64,000 nucleotides of DNA from Bacillota bacterium. GTDB taxonomy: Bacteria > Bacillota > Negativicutes > CTSoil-072. Positions within the stretch are counted from its first letter, which is position 1. Every line of letters begins with the position of its first letter. The translations under genes were made by a program, and so were the position numbers. The notes beneath the pieces were generated by a model that saw nothing but the letters and a program-made list of their open reading frames with translations, had not been told where the DNA came from and ran no database searches. Positions 15,416 through 23,781 of this stretch are shown here, one piece after another. The DNA lies in contig JAGFZV010000003.1 in the NCBI GenBank assembly GCA_017889545.1, positions 124,001 through 188,000 of the forward strand, written 5' to 3'.

Positions 15416-18079
15416 TCACTCTTCAAACACGGCGCTCACAGGCAAAGCCAGAACGTTCATAAGCTTGCTGTCGTGCATTTTCATTCGCCGTTTCAACGTG
15501 TTCCGGTCTTTGTCATGCTCTAAAATTCCTTCTGATGCCAATTGTTTCCAAAGGGTCCGTTGACCGACGGGGAAAACAAGACCCATGCCCGCATAATGAC
15601 GTTGAACCGCTTCAAAAACCGTGTTAGGCAGCAAGTACAGCATGTCCCCGTCCCGTTCCCCTATCGCGCCATTGCTAAGCGATTCAGTATCTTTACTGGC
15701 AACAAATACGTGTTTGGTAGCAATCAGCTCGTGCAATGCTGCCAAAAATTGTTCGACGGGCTTTTCTTGAGCTAGCCCTTTGATATTTTCCTCGGCCACT
15801 GCCATCAGTGCCAATTTCGCTTCCTCGAACAAGCGTGACGACTCTCCTTGTGCCAGGCATTGTCGTTCAACCATAAACTGCAAACCAAGTTTTACGCCTA
15901 ACAGCAATTTTGCTGTTGCCTTCCGCACACGACCACCTTCGATTGAGCCTGCCATTTCTTCTTCCAGCGCCCGATATTCATCAATGGCTTCGCTTTGTAA
16001 CCGCTCCCAGTTATCGGACAACCACACTAGATAATTCTGCATCCATACTCTGAGCAAATGCTTTTTGCGCCGAAGGGGTTGCAACTTTTCGTCATAAAAA
16101 ACATCCTCGCGTGTCACATCCAAAAAGACAACGCGAGCTTGTCCTGATTCCCCAATATCGGGTTTTTCTTCGCCCGTGCATATCGACAATCCACGCGGCG
16201 TATACCCTCGCCTTACGCTCATATCGGAACGCATCCTAATTCTGGCTGCTCCGTCACCATAAGCTCGGGAAAGGGCCTGCGCAGCGCTTTTCAAGTTTTC
16301 GCGCTCCCGCCGTGTTTGTGCCGGGTAAAAATCATCGACTACAAGTAATGAGTCCTTAAGGGTGAATGCCATCTTCTCGAGGCTGTTTACCGTCTGCCGG
16401 AAATTGGCCGGGAAATCGGTAGTGTCATATTCTCCGAAAAAATTCAATGCCAGTGCTGCCATTGACGACTTGCCCGAAGCTGTCCGCCCAACAAGGAACA
16501 ATGAAAAGTCCAATGGTACCGATTTTTTGAGCATTTCACGGCAAGGTGCAAGCGCCACGGCGCCAAACAGGGAAAATGCTATTTTCGGAACGGCCACACC
16601 CATAAACTCAATTGCAGCATCAGCCGCTTCCTTAAAGCTTCCCTCTGCAGCTAAACTATAACGCTGCAACGATTCACCACTGCCCATCAAATCGACCGCA
16701 ACACATTTAGCTCCGATCGCGCCACCAGCGTGTAAGTAGGCCCAACGCCCGGCAATTTTACGCCATCCCGTATGAGTATAAACGGTTCTTTCTTCAATAC
16801 CTTGTGCCAAGTATTGAAACGCCGCTCGAAGCTGATCCTTGCGCCCTTGCCCTGGTTGTATTATGGCATGAATGCCCAACTTGTTCACAACCCAATTCAG
16901 CGCTGCCAATTCTTCCGAAGATACCGCCACCTCGGGTAACGACTGGCCGCTGGCCAGACGACAACGAAACTTATACTGCCTCCGTTGCCCATCTCCATCG
17001 TCAAGCGCTTCCTCCAGGACCGGCCAGGCGACAAAATTACAAAGTCTGACTAACTGCTCGCCCTCCTGTGTTACTTTCACTTGACAAAGAGCGCCTTTCT
17101 CAATGGCAAACCCGGTCCCCGCGAGCTTTTCTTTAAGCTTATCTAGCAAATCCGCATCCGGTTCGGCCGTTGGTTCCCATAAAACTGTTCGTTCTGCCAA
17201 TAACCGCAACTCGTCCGCTGTATGCTCGGCAGCAAGCCAGTCTGCAACATCCGCTTTGTTGTCCGGCCCTGATAAGCCTTTGACTGTCAACTGATCAAGA
17301 TCCGGCAGCCTTACGATTCTAACACTACAGCCTTTTGCATGAAGTTTATATGCCACCTGTTCAGCGTGTTCACGGCCAATTTTGTCATTGTCCGGCAAGA
17401 TCACTATGCTTGCGCCGATAGGTACGCACTCCGTATCCGCTTCTTGCCACTTTTTCGCACCATTCGCATTTGTGGTGGAAGGCAGGCCCACAGCGGCCAA
17501 AGCATCCGCGCACTTTTCACCTTCCGCCACAAAAATTGTCTGCCCATTTTTTATCGCTTGCAGTACATCAGGCAAGCGGTAGAGAACACGGCGAACGTTT
17601 TTAACGCCCTTGGTCCAACCACCTGCCTCCGTTGCCTGTTCCATGGAAAAGGTTTTGCTGCCATCTTGCTTGCAGGTCCTTACCGATCGAAAGAGAGGCT
17701 TACCTGTTTCATCAGTGTAAACATAACTTACCATATCAGGCGGCTGCACGCCCCGCAGTACAACGTCCGAGACAGCGTTCGCTTCTTTGTTCCGCCGTCC
17801 CAACCCAAAGCGATTTACCAGTAACCTTACTGCTTCCTTGTTGGTAATCCCATTTGCAGCGGCAAACACATTGATGGCATCCCCTCCTTGGTTGCATGAA
17901 TAGCAGAAAACTCGGTTTTTGGCTTCATAAACGTGCATTGACGGGTTACTTTCACAATGGAACACGCAAAGCGCTTTATGTTCCCGGTTAATATCGCGGC
18001 CAGCTTCACGGAGCGCGTCTAAAATCGAATACTTTTCCTTAATTGCCCGAATGACATCATCGTCGTCCATCGCGTTCAT
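15416..18079 (-). CDS. Primase-helicase with CHC2 zinc finger, Toprim-like and DUF927 domains
   Basis: 887 aa. A CHC2 zinc finger is at the N-terminus (C38-x2-H41 ... C59-x2-C62), a Toprim-like core follows ('IFVAEGEKCADAL' near 180), and the C-terminal half is a DUF927-type ATPase with P-loop 'LVGRTASGKSS' near 535 and acidic 'LLVVDDFYP' near 580. This fusion makes primers and unwinds DNA for autonomous replication of phages, plasmids and satellites. Its ATG overlaps the stop of the upstream HTH gene (ATGA), so translation is coupled. Repeats likely to be its origin follow the stop codon. Confidence 0.9.
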   Translation of the reverse strand: MNAMDDDDVIRAIKEKYSILDALREAGRDINREHKALCVFHCESNPSMHVYEAKNRVFCYSCNQGGDAINVFAAANGITNKEAVRLLVNRFGLGRRNKEANAVSDVVLRGVQPPDMVSYVYTDETGKPLFRSVRTCKQDGSKTFSMEQATEAGGWTKGVKNVRRVLYRLPDVLQAIKNGQTIFVAEGEKCADALAAVGLPSTTNANGAKKWQEADTECVPIGASIVILPDNDKIGREHAEQVAYKLHAKGCSVRIVRLPDLDQLTVKGLSGPDNKADVADWLAAEHTADELRLLAERTVLWEPTAEPDADLLDKLKEKLAGTGFAIEKGALCQVKVTQEGEQLVRLCNFVAWPVLEEALDDGDGQRRQYKFRCRLASGQSLPEVAVSSEELAALNWVVNKLGIHAIIQPGQGRKDQLRAAFQYLAQGIEERTVYTHTGWRKIAGRWAYLHAGGAIGAKCVAVDLMGSGESLQRYSLAAEGSFKEAADAAIEFMGVAVPKIAFSLFGAVALAPCREMLKKSVPLDFSLFLVGRTASGKSSMAALALNFFGEYDTTDFPANFRQTVNSLEKMAFTLKDSLLVVDDFYPAQTRRERENLKSAAQALSRAYGDGAARIRMRSDMSVRRGYTPRGLSICTGEEKPDIGESGQARVVFLDVTREDVFYDEKLQPLRRKKHLLRVWMQNYLVWLSDNWERLQSEAIDEYRALEEEMAGSIEGGRVRKATAKLLLGVKLGLQFMVERQCLAQGESSRLFEEAKLALMAVAEENIKGLAQEKPVEQFLAALHELIATKHVFVASKDTESLSNGAIGERDGDMLYLLPNTVFEAVQRHYAGMGLVFPVGQRTLWKQLASEGILEHDKDRNTLKRRMKMHDSKLMNVLALPVSAVFEE

Positions 18080-18324
18080 CGTCGCACCTCGCGAATCTTG
18101 CCAAAACCTACAACATTATTCGCAGCACTAGTGGAAGCCGTCTCTCGCTCTTTCCACCATTGTTCTACGGCTTCCAAGCGATATCGAACTCGATTACCAG
18201 CCCATACATGGGGCAATCCATCACGCAATCTCATTAATCTGACAGTTGAAGGTTTAAGGTTCCAGATTTCAGCAAGCTGCTTTTCACTTACGGTTTTCAT
18301 TGAAACGACGTTTTCCGTTTTCAC
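18076..18324 (-). CDS. Helix-turn-helix DNA-binding protein (AlpA/Xis-like)
   Basis: 82 aa, GTG start at 18324 with GGAGGG 8 bases upstream. Residues 12-60 form a winged-helix/MerR-like HTH: 'SEKQLAEIWNLKPSTVRLMRLRDGLPHVWAGNRVRYRLEAVEQWW', the AlpA/excisionase fold in which 'RYR...V..W' marks the wing and C-terminal helix. It overlaps the primase start by 4 bp and follows another HTH gene by 4 bp. It likely regulates the replication module or directs excision; which of the two HTH proteins is the excisionase cannot be told. Confidence 0.8.
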   Translation of the reverse strand: MKTENVVSMKTVSEKQLAEIWNLKPSTVRLMRLRDGLPHVWAGNRVRYRLEAVEQWWKERETASTSAANNVVGFGKIREVRR

Positions 18325-18328
18325 AGGT

Positions 18329-18520
18329 TCATCCCTCCTTCCCGCTTAACAATTTTTCAAGTCCAACCATTGGAACAAGCAAACGTCGCTCGCCTAATTT
18401 AATCGTAGGCAGTTTTCCTTCTTTGGCCATTTGATATGACAGGCTTCGTGAAATGCCAAGTAGTTGGCCAGCCGTTTCAATCGTTACTGCCATTGGTTTG
18501 TCTATTTGGCGTCTTGTCAT
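18329..18520 (-). CDS. Excisionase-family HTH protein
   Basis: 63 aa with 'MAVTIETAGQLLGISRSLSYQMAKEGKLPTIKLGERRLLVP', the classic excisionase/helix-turn-helix_17 profile: an HTH, then a G-x-R-wing. It is the first gene of the leftward unit, starting beside the divergent palindrome at 18545. Expected to bind att-region arm sites to direct excision by the integrase, or to act as early regulator of the element. Confidence 0.85.
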   Translation of the reverse strand: MTRRQIDKPMAVTIETAGQLLGISRSLSYQMAKEGKLPTIKLGERRLLVPMVGLEKLLSGKEG

Positions 18521-18544
18521 AATAACCCCTCCATGATATTATTG

Positions 18545-18574
18545 TGTTATGTACTATTGTGTACATAATAACAT
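18545..18574. promoter_or_regulatory. Operator-like inverted repeat in the divergent promoter region
   Basis: TGTTATGTAC and GTACATAATAACA are near-complementary (a 3-base insertion in the right arm) around TATTGT. It lies in the 114-bp gap between the leftward HTH genes and the rightward zinc-finger gene, the place where a satellite master repressor would bind. Confidence 0.6.
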
Positions 18575-18634
18575 GTCTTTTCGTAGCATATAAGTGTTAT
18601 ATTTGGGTTACGCATAAAAATAATGAGGTGCATT

Positions 18635-19687
18635 ATGTTGAAATTAGATTTTATTGGTGGTTCTTGGTTAAGAATTAAAAATTTTGATGTATATAACAAT
18701 ATCGTTTGCATTTCTGAAAAATCAGTTATTGAAGAATATGATCCTATTTATTATTACAACAATCCAATTCCACCGGATATCATAAATGAAATACTAGGAG
18801 ATTCGGTCAACACGCAACAGTATATTTTTATTCATAACCTTTTTTTATCGCTTGACTATAAAAATACTGAACAATTATTAAGATGGATTGAGCGTTTTGG
18901 AACATTGAATAGATTTGCAAAAGATGACTCTGAGGATGATTATATATCGCCGTCAACCGAACCATTATTCGATGAATTACCCGAGAACCTAATTAATGAA
19001 GATGGAGAATTACTAAACCCCTCCTTAAAGCCAGTAAGTAGCTTGATCGAATTTAAAGAAGAAATCTCCATAATGAAATTTATTGTAAATGCAGTAAATA
19101 TTATTAAAAATAAGTATCAAGGTATTGAAGCATTTACCAATGATTATTTATCAAACGTTGAATTAATTGAAACCTTATATTACTATGGTTTTTTTGATTT
19201 TTTATATGAAAAAGTTCCTAACCTTCCAAGTGCATCTTTTTCACCAGATGTTTCGACGTACGATAAAATACAGACAGAACTCCCAAACGCCAATTATGTG
19301 AAAGATATTGAACCAATTTTCAATGCCTTCAGAAGGTGTAAACTAAGGAATTTTGCAAAGATAGCTTCAAAACAACTTGGCAACCAATTTCTAGACCAGA
19401 TAGTCGAATGCTTTTTTTCAATAAAACTTTCTGCCATTTCACCTGAGATAAAGATTAATAACGGGAAAATATCTTTTAATTTTAGTAATAATTCTTTAAT
19501 TGGATTAATATATTTTTTCCTTTCTTTAGACATTGCTGGCGATATCATCCCACGCAAATGCTCCGCCAAAGGTTGTAATCGGCATTTCATACCAACAAGA
19601 GAAGATGCAATATATTGCTCTGATACCTGTAAAAACCGTGCAAAACAGCAGCGACACCGTGACAAGAAAAAAAGAACAATTAGATAA
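18635..19687 (+). CDS. Protein with C-terminal CGNR-like zinc finger, function unknown
   Basis: Start at the ATG at 18635 (GAGGTG 5-6 bases upstream) rather than the in-frame ATG at 18623; 350 aa. Residues 1-300 are AT-rich-coded and unrecognised, mostly helical and acidic. The C-terminus has 'CSAKGCNRHFIPTREDAIYCSDTCKNRAKQQRHRDKKK' (two halves: CxxxxC, then CSxxCxNRAK), matching the CGNR/DUF6076-type finger that often ends in a basic tail. It sits between the operator and the integrase, in the slot of a satellite repressor, but has no HTH. It may be a regulator or a cargo (defence-type) gene. Confidence 0.75.
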   Translation: MLKLDFIGGSWLRIKNFDVYNNIVCISEKSVIEEYDPIYYYNNPIPPDIINEILGDSVNTQQYIFIHNLFLSLDYKNTEQLLRWIERFGTLNRFAKDDSEDDYISPSTEPLFDELPENLINEDGELLNPSLKPVSSLIEFKEEISIMKFIVNAVNIIKNKYQGIEAFTNDYLSNVELIETLYYYGFFDFLYEKVPNLPSASFSPDVSTYDKIQTELPNANYVKDIEPIFNAFRRCKLRNFAKIASKQLGNQFLDQIVECFFSIKLSAISPEIKINNGKISFNFSNNSLIGLIYFFLSLDIAGDIIPRKCSAKGCNRHFIPTREDAIYCSDTCKNRAKQQRHRDKKKRTIR

Positions 19688-19709
19688 CGAATGAAAGCAT
19701 TTTGACAAC

Positions 19710-19732
19710 TTGTTCCCATTTTTGTTACCGTT
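19710..19732 (+). repeat. Second site of the primase-end repeat, upstream of the integrase
   Basis: 23 bp matching the minus strand of 15386-15408 at 20 positions. Another TGTTCCCG lies at about 19819. Located in the 191-bp gap before the integrase gene, which holds no other recognised feature. Confidence 0.6.
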
Positions 19733-19878
19733 AAATTGCCAATGTTTCCGATAAAAATCAGGTAGTTGGAACAAGAAAAGTTAGCAATACCAACGCTTTC
19801 AAAAGTTTGTTCTCGATGTTCCCGGTATTTGTCCATCAGAGAGTCTCTACGTTTTTTTATGAAGGAAGGTGAAGGATT

Positions 19879-21123
19879 ATGCCCGCGAAAGTAGCCCAGA
19901 TCAGCGCTACAACTTGGCGTCTAACCGTGTCAGATGGATACGACCAACTAGGCAAGCAAGTGCTCCATCGAAAGGTAGTGGAGGCCACCAGCAAACGTCA
20001 AGCCGATAAGTTTTGGACTCTGTACGCTGCCGAAATAGCCAACGGCAAGAAAGCCAGCAGCGGAAAAATGACTTTATCCCAGTTCTATGCCTATTGGAAA
20101 AAGAATAACTTTGACGAAGAACGCCAAAAAACAACCCTTTCCCATTATGATTTCCTTTTCCGCCGCATTGAAACAGCACTAGGAGGGTTACGGCTAGATA
20201 AAATAGAGCCGCGCCATATTCTCGACTTCAAAGCCAATCTTGAGAAGGCCGGAATAAAGAATGATCCAAACGCCGGTCGCCGCAAGAAGCCCAAAGTGAA
20301 CACTCCTGGCGACCAAGATAAACTTTCCGGAAACACAGTCAAAAAGCATCTTACTCTTTTGGACAATATGTTTCACTCCGCAGTGAAATGGAACATGGCC
20401 AACACCAACCCATGCAAAAATATAACAATGCCAAAAGTAGATGCGAAAAAGCCGGATATATACGACCGCGACACACTGGGGCTCTTCTTATATCATCTAC
20501 AGAGCGAACCGATAAAATATCAAGTGATGGTATATCTTGCCCTTGCCGGGAGCTTAAGGCGTGAAGAAATATTCGGCCTCCGCACGCCTGATGACATCGA
20601 CCTCAAAGGCTGTACCGTCAGCATTGTCGAAGCGAACGTATATATTCCGGGTGAAATTGTAATAAAGCCCCCAAAAAACAAGAGCAGTGCTAGGCCAGTG
20701 AGCCTACCGCCTTCAACAATGGCACTCATCGAAGCTTATCAGGGCATCCGAAATGATCATAAGGCCAACGTTGGCGACGATGATTGGACCGAATCCGGCA
20801 AATTATTCACCCAATGGAACGGAACACCAGCCCACCCACATAGCTTCAACACATGGATTAAGAAGTTTTTAGTAAAACATGATCTACCGCACATAACGCC
20901 GCACACGCTACGCCATATGACAGGAACATATCTTTCTCTTGCTGGCACCGACCCAGCCACCATTGCCGCTAAAATGGGCCACGCCAAAATCACAACCACG
21001 CTAGGAACTTATGTTCATGCTGTTCCGGCAGCGGAAAAAGAAACCGCCAAGACCATAGACACCTATCTTCAGGGCGCTCTGAATGACGCCGAGAAAAAAG
21101 CAAAGAAGCGAGCTATAAATTAG
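19879..21123 (+). CDS. int: Tyrosine-type site-specific integrase
   Basis: 414 aa, ATG with GAAGGAAGGTGAAGG upstream. N-terminal arm-binding domain, then a SAM-like core-binding domain (about 60-175, 'MTLSQFYAYWKKNNF'), then the catalytic domain with Arg in 'GSLRREEIFGL', the HxxR pair 'HTLRH', a later 'MGH' His and the nucleophile Tyr in 'GTYVHA'. It recombines att sites for integration and excision. The gene ends 127 bp from the 3' end of tRNA-Ala, a typical target. Two 11-bp direct repeats after its stop codon may be arm sites. Confidence 0.95.
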   Translation: MPAKVAQISATTWRLTVSDGYDQLGKQVLHRKVVEATSKRQADKFWTLYAAEIANGKKASSGKMTLSQFYAYWKKNNFDEERQKTTLSHYDFLFRRIETALGGLRLDKIEPRHILDFKANLEKAGIKNDPNAGRRKKPKVNTPGDQDKLSGNTVKKHLTLLDNMFHSAVKWNMANTNPCKNITMPKVDAKKPDIYDRDTLGLFLYHLQSEPIKYQVMVYLALAGSLRREEIFGLRTPDDIDLKGCTVSIVEANVYIPGEIVIKPPKNKSSARPVSLPPSTMALIEAYQGIRNDHKANVGDDDWTESGKLFTQWNGTPAHPHSFNTWIKKFLVKHDLPHITPHTLRHMTGTYLSLAGTDPATIAAKMGHAKITTTLGTYVHAVPAAEKETAKTIDTYLQGALNDAEKKAKKRAIN

Positions 21124-21180
21124 CCCGCTTCTTCTTGTTTATTCACCATTATTTATGCTTATTTACTATCTCAAAAACTC

Positions 21181-21203
21181 AATAAGGCCATAAATAAGGC
21201 CAT
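21181..21203. repeat. Two copies of AATAAGGCCAT
   Basis: Direct repeats one base apart (21181-21191, 21193-21203) between the integrase stop and the tRNA terminator. Candidate integrase or excisionase arm-binding sites. Confidence 0.5.
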
Positions 21204-21206
21204 AAT

Positions 21207-21242
21207 ACAAAAATAAACGGGTCTGCATTTCTGCAAACCCGT
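21207..21242 (-). terminator. Terminator of the tRNA-Ala gene
   Basis: Stem ACGGGT-TGCA/TGCA-ACCCGT (one mismatch) at 21217-21242, followed on the minus strand by TTTATTTTTG. Placed 9 bases after the tRNA CCA end. Confidence 0.8.
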
Positions 21243-21250
21243 GTGTTTCC

Positions 21251-21326
<76 letters not shown>

Positions 21327-21360
21327 AATTGTCGGTGACGATTTCCCGTCAACAGTAGTT

Positions 21361-21390
21361 ATTATATAGTATGACGCGTCGCCGTGTCAA
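21361..21390 (-). promoter_or_regulatory. Promoter of tRNA-Ala
   Basis: TTGACA (21385-21390), 18-base spacer, TATAAT (21361-21366): full consensus hexamers, about 35 bp upstream of the mature tRNA. Confidence 0.85.
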
Positions 21391-21419
21391 CTAGTCAGAT
21401 CTCAATTTTTTATGATCGA

Positions 21420-22343
21420 TCAGACTGTTTCATCATTGGCTGGCACGGGTGCCTCATCGGGATTATTCTTCAGAAGATACGTCCAGCCTTCCCGCTGCTC
21501 TACCAATCCGCTTCGGAACAGCCGACCCAATGCCCGTTTAAAAGCTGCTTTGCTGATGCCGAATTTTTGACGGATAATTTCAGGTCCGGTCTCATCGCTG
21601 TACGGCATTTTACCGCCGCGTCCCTGTAACAATACCATAATTTTCTCTGCATCCGTATCAATTGCTTCCTCTTTCAAAGGCCGCGTGGAAACATTGATTC
21701 TGCCATCGTCACGAACGAAAGTGATTCTTGCAGTTACTTCTTCCCCAACTTTCGGCCGTTTTATCATTTCATTAAGATGCAAAAAAGCAATATAGCGTTC
21801 ACTGGTAAGCAAAAACGCGCCTTGATCAGTAAAATTATACACCGATCCGGTGACCGTATCGCCAACCTTTGCTTCAGTTGCCGGTCTGGAAGCGCGACGC
21901 ATTTCATCTTCCACTTCCATCGTGACAGCCGGCCGCCCTGATTTATCCCTGTATAGCTTTACCCAGACCATATCGCCTTTTTTCAAGTTACCCCGCATAC
22001 CGGAAAAAGGCATAAACACGCCCCGTTCCGCGCCGATGTCTACAAAAGCGCCATCGCGGGAAGTATTCAAAACTTTAACCCTGGCAATCTGGCCTTCTTT
22101 CATCTGAGGAAGGCGCATGCTGGCCGTCAGACGGCCTTTGGGATCATTATACAGGTATACCTGTACTTCATCGCCCACAGCCACAGAATGCAATTGCTGC
22201 ACTTTATGCAGCAAAATATCATCCGCCGTGCGACCGGTACCGGCATCCAGGAACGCGCCGAATTCGGTCATCCGGGCAACCTTTAACGTCACCACATCAC
22301 CCGGTTTGAACACAGGCTTATTCAATTCGGTCAAAATTATCAC
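21420..22343 (-). CDS. cvfB: CvfB/YitL-type S1 RNA-binding protein
   Basis: 307 aa, GTG start with GAGGCG close upstream. Repeated S1-like barrels: 'GDVVTLKVARMTEFGAFLDAG' (about 15-70), 'GQIARVKVLNTSRDGAFVDIG' (about 80-135) and 'GDTVTGSVYNFTDQGAFLL' (about 155-215), then a C-terminal winged helix ('IRQKFGISKAAFKRALGRLFRSGLV'). This is the architecture of CvfB/YitL, an RNA-binding regulator of virulence and stress genes in Firmicutes. It starts one base after the rsfS stop and is the last gene of the LCP-rsfS unit. Confidence 0.9.
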   Translation of the reverse strand: MIILTELNKPVFKPGDVVTLKVARMTEFGAFLDAGTGRTADDILLHKVQQLHSVAVGDEVQVYLYNDPKGRLTASMRLPQMKEGQIARVKVLNTSRDGAFVDIGAERGVFMPFSGMRGNLKKGDMVWVKLYRDKSGRPAVTMEVEDEMRRASRPATEAKVGDTVTGSVYNFTDQGAFLLTSERYIAFLHLNEMIKRPKVGEEVTARITFVRDDGRINVSTRPLKEEAIDTDAEKIMVLLQGRGGKMPYSDETGPEIIRQKFGISKAAFKRALGRLFRSGLVEQREGWTYLLKNNPDEAPVPANDETV

Positions 22344-22694
22344 CTACGCCTCATATTTCCGTGCGGGAGCATCGCTCCATAAGCTTTCCAAATTATAAAA
22401 TCTTCGTTCCTCTTCCAGGAATATGTGCACTACACAACCGCTATAATCAAGTAATACCCAATGTGCACCGCGATAGCCCTCTTTATGTATCGGAACAATG
22501 TCCTGTTCTTTCAGCTTCTCTTCAATATTATCGGCAATAGCCTGCACTTGGGTTGTTGAATTCGCGCTGCAGATAATAAAATAATCAGTCACTGGAGACA
22601 CTTCCCGCATGTCCAGAACCACAATATCCTGGGCTTTTTTTTCACTGGCTGCCGCCATAATGAGTTCCGGCAAGTGAATCATTTTTTCTACCAT
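22344..22694 (-). CDS. rsfS: Ribosomal silencing factor RsfS
   Basis: 116 aa with a strong GGAGGAGAAAT before the ATG. 'KKAQDIVVLDMREVSPVTDYFIICSANSTTQVQAIADNIEEKL' and 'GYRGAHWVLLDYSGCVVHIFLEEERRFYNLESLW' are the conserved RsfS (DUF143) core. It binds ribosomal protein L14 and blocks subunit joining under starvation. It follows the LCP gene and its synteny with nadD-yqeK is standard for Firmicutes. An 8-bp inverted repeat lies just before the ribosome-binding site. Confidence 0.97.
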   Translation of the reverse strand: MVEKMIHLPELIMAAASEKKAQDIVVLDMREVSPVTDYFIICSANSTTQVQAIADNIEEKLKEQDIVPIHKEGYRGAHWVLLDYSGCVVHIFLEEERRFYNLESLWSDAPARKYEA

Positions 22695-22706
22695 ATTTCT
22701 CCTCCT

Positions 22707-22726
22707 ATGAATGAAAAATCATTCAT
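22707..22726. repeat. Perfect inverted repeat before the rsfS ribosome-binding site
   Basis: ATGAATGA and TCATTCAT separated by AAAA, 8 bp perfect. It ends directly beside the SD of rsfS and could influence its translation; an alternative is a weak terminator, though no T-tract follows. Confidence 0.6.
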
Positions 22727-22782
22727 TGTTAACCTTTTTCTTTGACACTATACTCTATTCTGTTCCGCAGGCAAGTTTCCTG

Positions 22783-23781
22783 CTAGTCGGCATTGCTTCC
22801 GTTGAAAGCTTGCGATACTAGTCCTGCCGGTGTAACCACGGCATTTGATTCTTGCAGAAGTCGTTCAGTCAACCGTTCGGTTTGCTCCTGATTAGGGACC
22901 CAGTAGCTGACTCCTTTGATCGTTGAAAAAGCTCCTGGAATCATCACGGCCTGCACCTCTCCCGACCACACCGCTCTTAAGCCGCGCGCCGCTTGAAAAT
23001 AAGACCAAAACGTCATGTCAGTTTTCACGTGCTGCTTCACGGCGCTTGTCAGGGCTGGCAATTTGAAAATCGTTCCGGGTTGAAGGAAAGTATTGCTCAT
23101 CGCTTTCAAAAAACGCTGTTGCCTTTGCACTCTGCCAATATCGCCTAATTCATCACTGCGAAACCGTACATATTCTCCGGCCCGTTGCCCATCCAAATGC
23201 TGAAAACCTTTCAGAAGATGGATATGCAGATCCGCGTATGGATCATCATAATGCATATCGCGTTCAACATATAGATTTAATCCCCCAAGAATGTCGACAA
23301 CCTTAATGAATGCCTGCCAGTCAATCACAAAAAAATAGTTAATCGGCACAGAGAGCAAACCCTCGACCGTTTTAGCGGCTAAGTCAGGACCGCCGTAGTA
23401 ATAAGCATGGGCAATCTTTTCATACCCCTTATGGTCCGGGATCATTACCCGGGTATCTCGAGGGATGGATACCAGTGTAACTGCCCCAGTATCTTGTTTG
23501 ATGCTGGCAACAATCATTGCATCTGTACGCTGCGGCGCTCCGGGATGTTCATTATCACCTTCGTCAAGTCCAAGCAATAAGATATTGATCTGTTTCGCTT
23601 GTGATGCAGGTTTGCCTGGTTGAGTAACAGCCGTAGTTGGCGAAGAAAAGAAAGTTTTATACGCATAAACTCCTGTCCAGGCCAACGATCCGATAATAAC
23701 CCCTAAAAAAAGTAATAATAAGAAAACCCGTCCCCAACGCACTTTGCGTCGCCGCGGCCGACGAGTTCGAATTTCACTCAT
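22783..23781 (-). CDS. LytR-CpsA-Psr (LCP) family glycopolymer transferase
   Basis: 332 aa: a basic N-terminus with a membrane helix at about 18-40, then an extracytoplasmic LCP domain with 'INILLLGLDEG', 'QRTDAMIVASI' and 'VSIPRDTRVMIP' (the Arg/Asp pyrophosphate-binding residues) and 'EYVRFRSDELGDIGRVQRQQ'. LCP enzymes transfer lipid-linked glycopolymers to peptidoglycan. It overlaps the yqeK stop by 8 bp. In a diderm without teichoic acids the substrate is probably another envelope glycan, possibly the polysaccharide of this window, but the gene sits in the housekeeping nadD-yqeK-rsfS cluster. Confidence 0.93.
   Translation of the reverse strand: MSEIRTRRPRRRKVRWGRVFLLLLFLGVIIGSLAWTGVYAYKTFFSSPTTAVTQPGKPASQAKQINILLLGLDEGDNEHPGAPQRTDAMIVASIKQDTGAVTLVSIPRDTRVMIPDHKGYEKIAHAYYYGGPDLAAKTVEGLLSVPINYFFVIDWQAFIKVVDILGGLNLYVERDMHYDDPYADLHIHLLKGFQHLDGQRAGEYVRFRSDELGDIGRVQRQQRFLKAMSNTFLQPGTIFKLPALTSAVKQHVKTDMTFWSYFQAARGLRAVWSGEVQAVMIPGAFSTIKGVSYWVPNQEQTERLTERLLQESNAVVTPAGLVSQAFNGSNAD

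Larger units (their letters stand above)
14214..21250. mobile_element. Satellite-like integrated element at tRNA-Ala(GGC)
   Basis: Gene order from the tRNA: integrase and a zinc-finger protein on the plus strand; then, divergently, two HTH proteins, primase-helicase, repeats, zinc ribbon, TerS-like gene and a small protein on the minus strand. Integrase, excisionase/AlpA, primase and TerS-type gene without capsid or tail genes define phage-inducible chromosomal islands, and the divergent layout agrees. The right end is the tRNA. The left end is not established: no copy of the tRNA 3' sequence was seen down to 13.2 kb, so it may extend past 14214 or have decayed. Confidence 0.65.
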
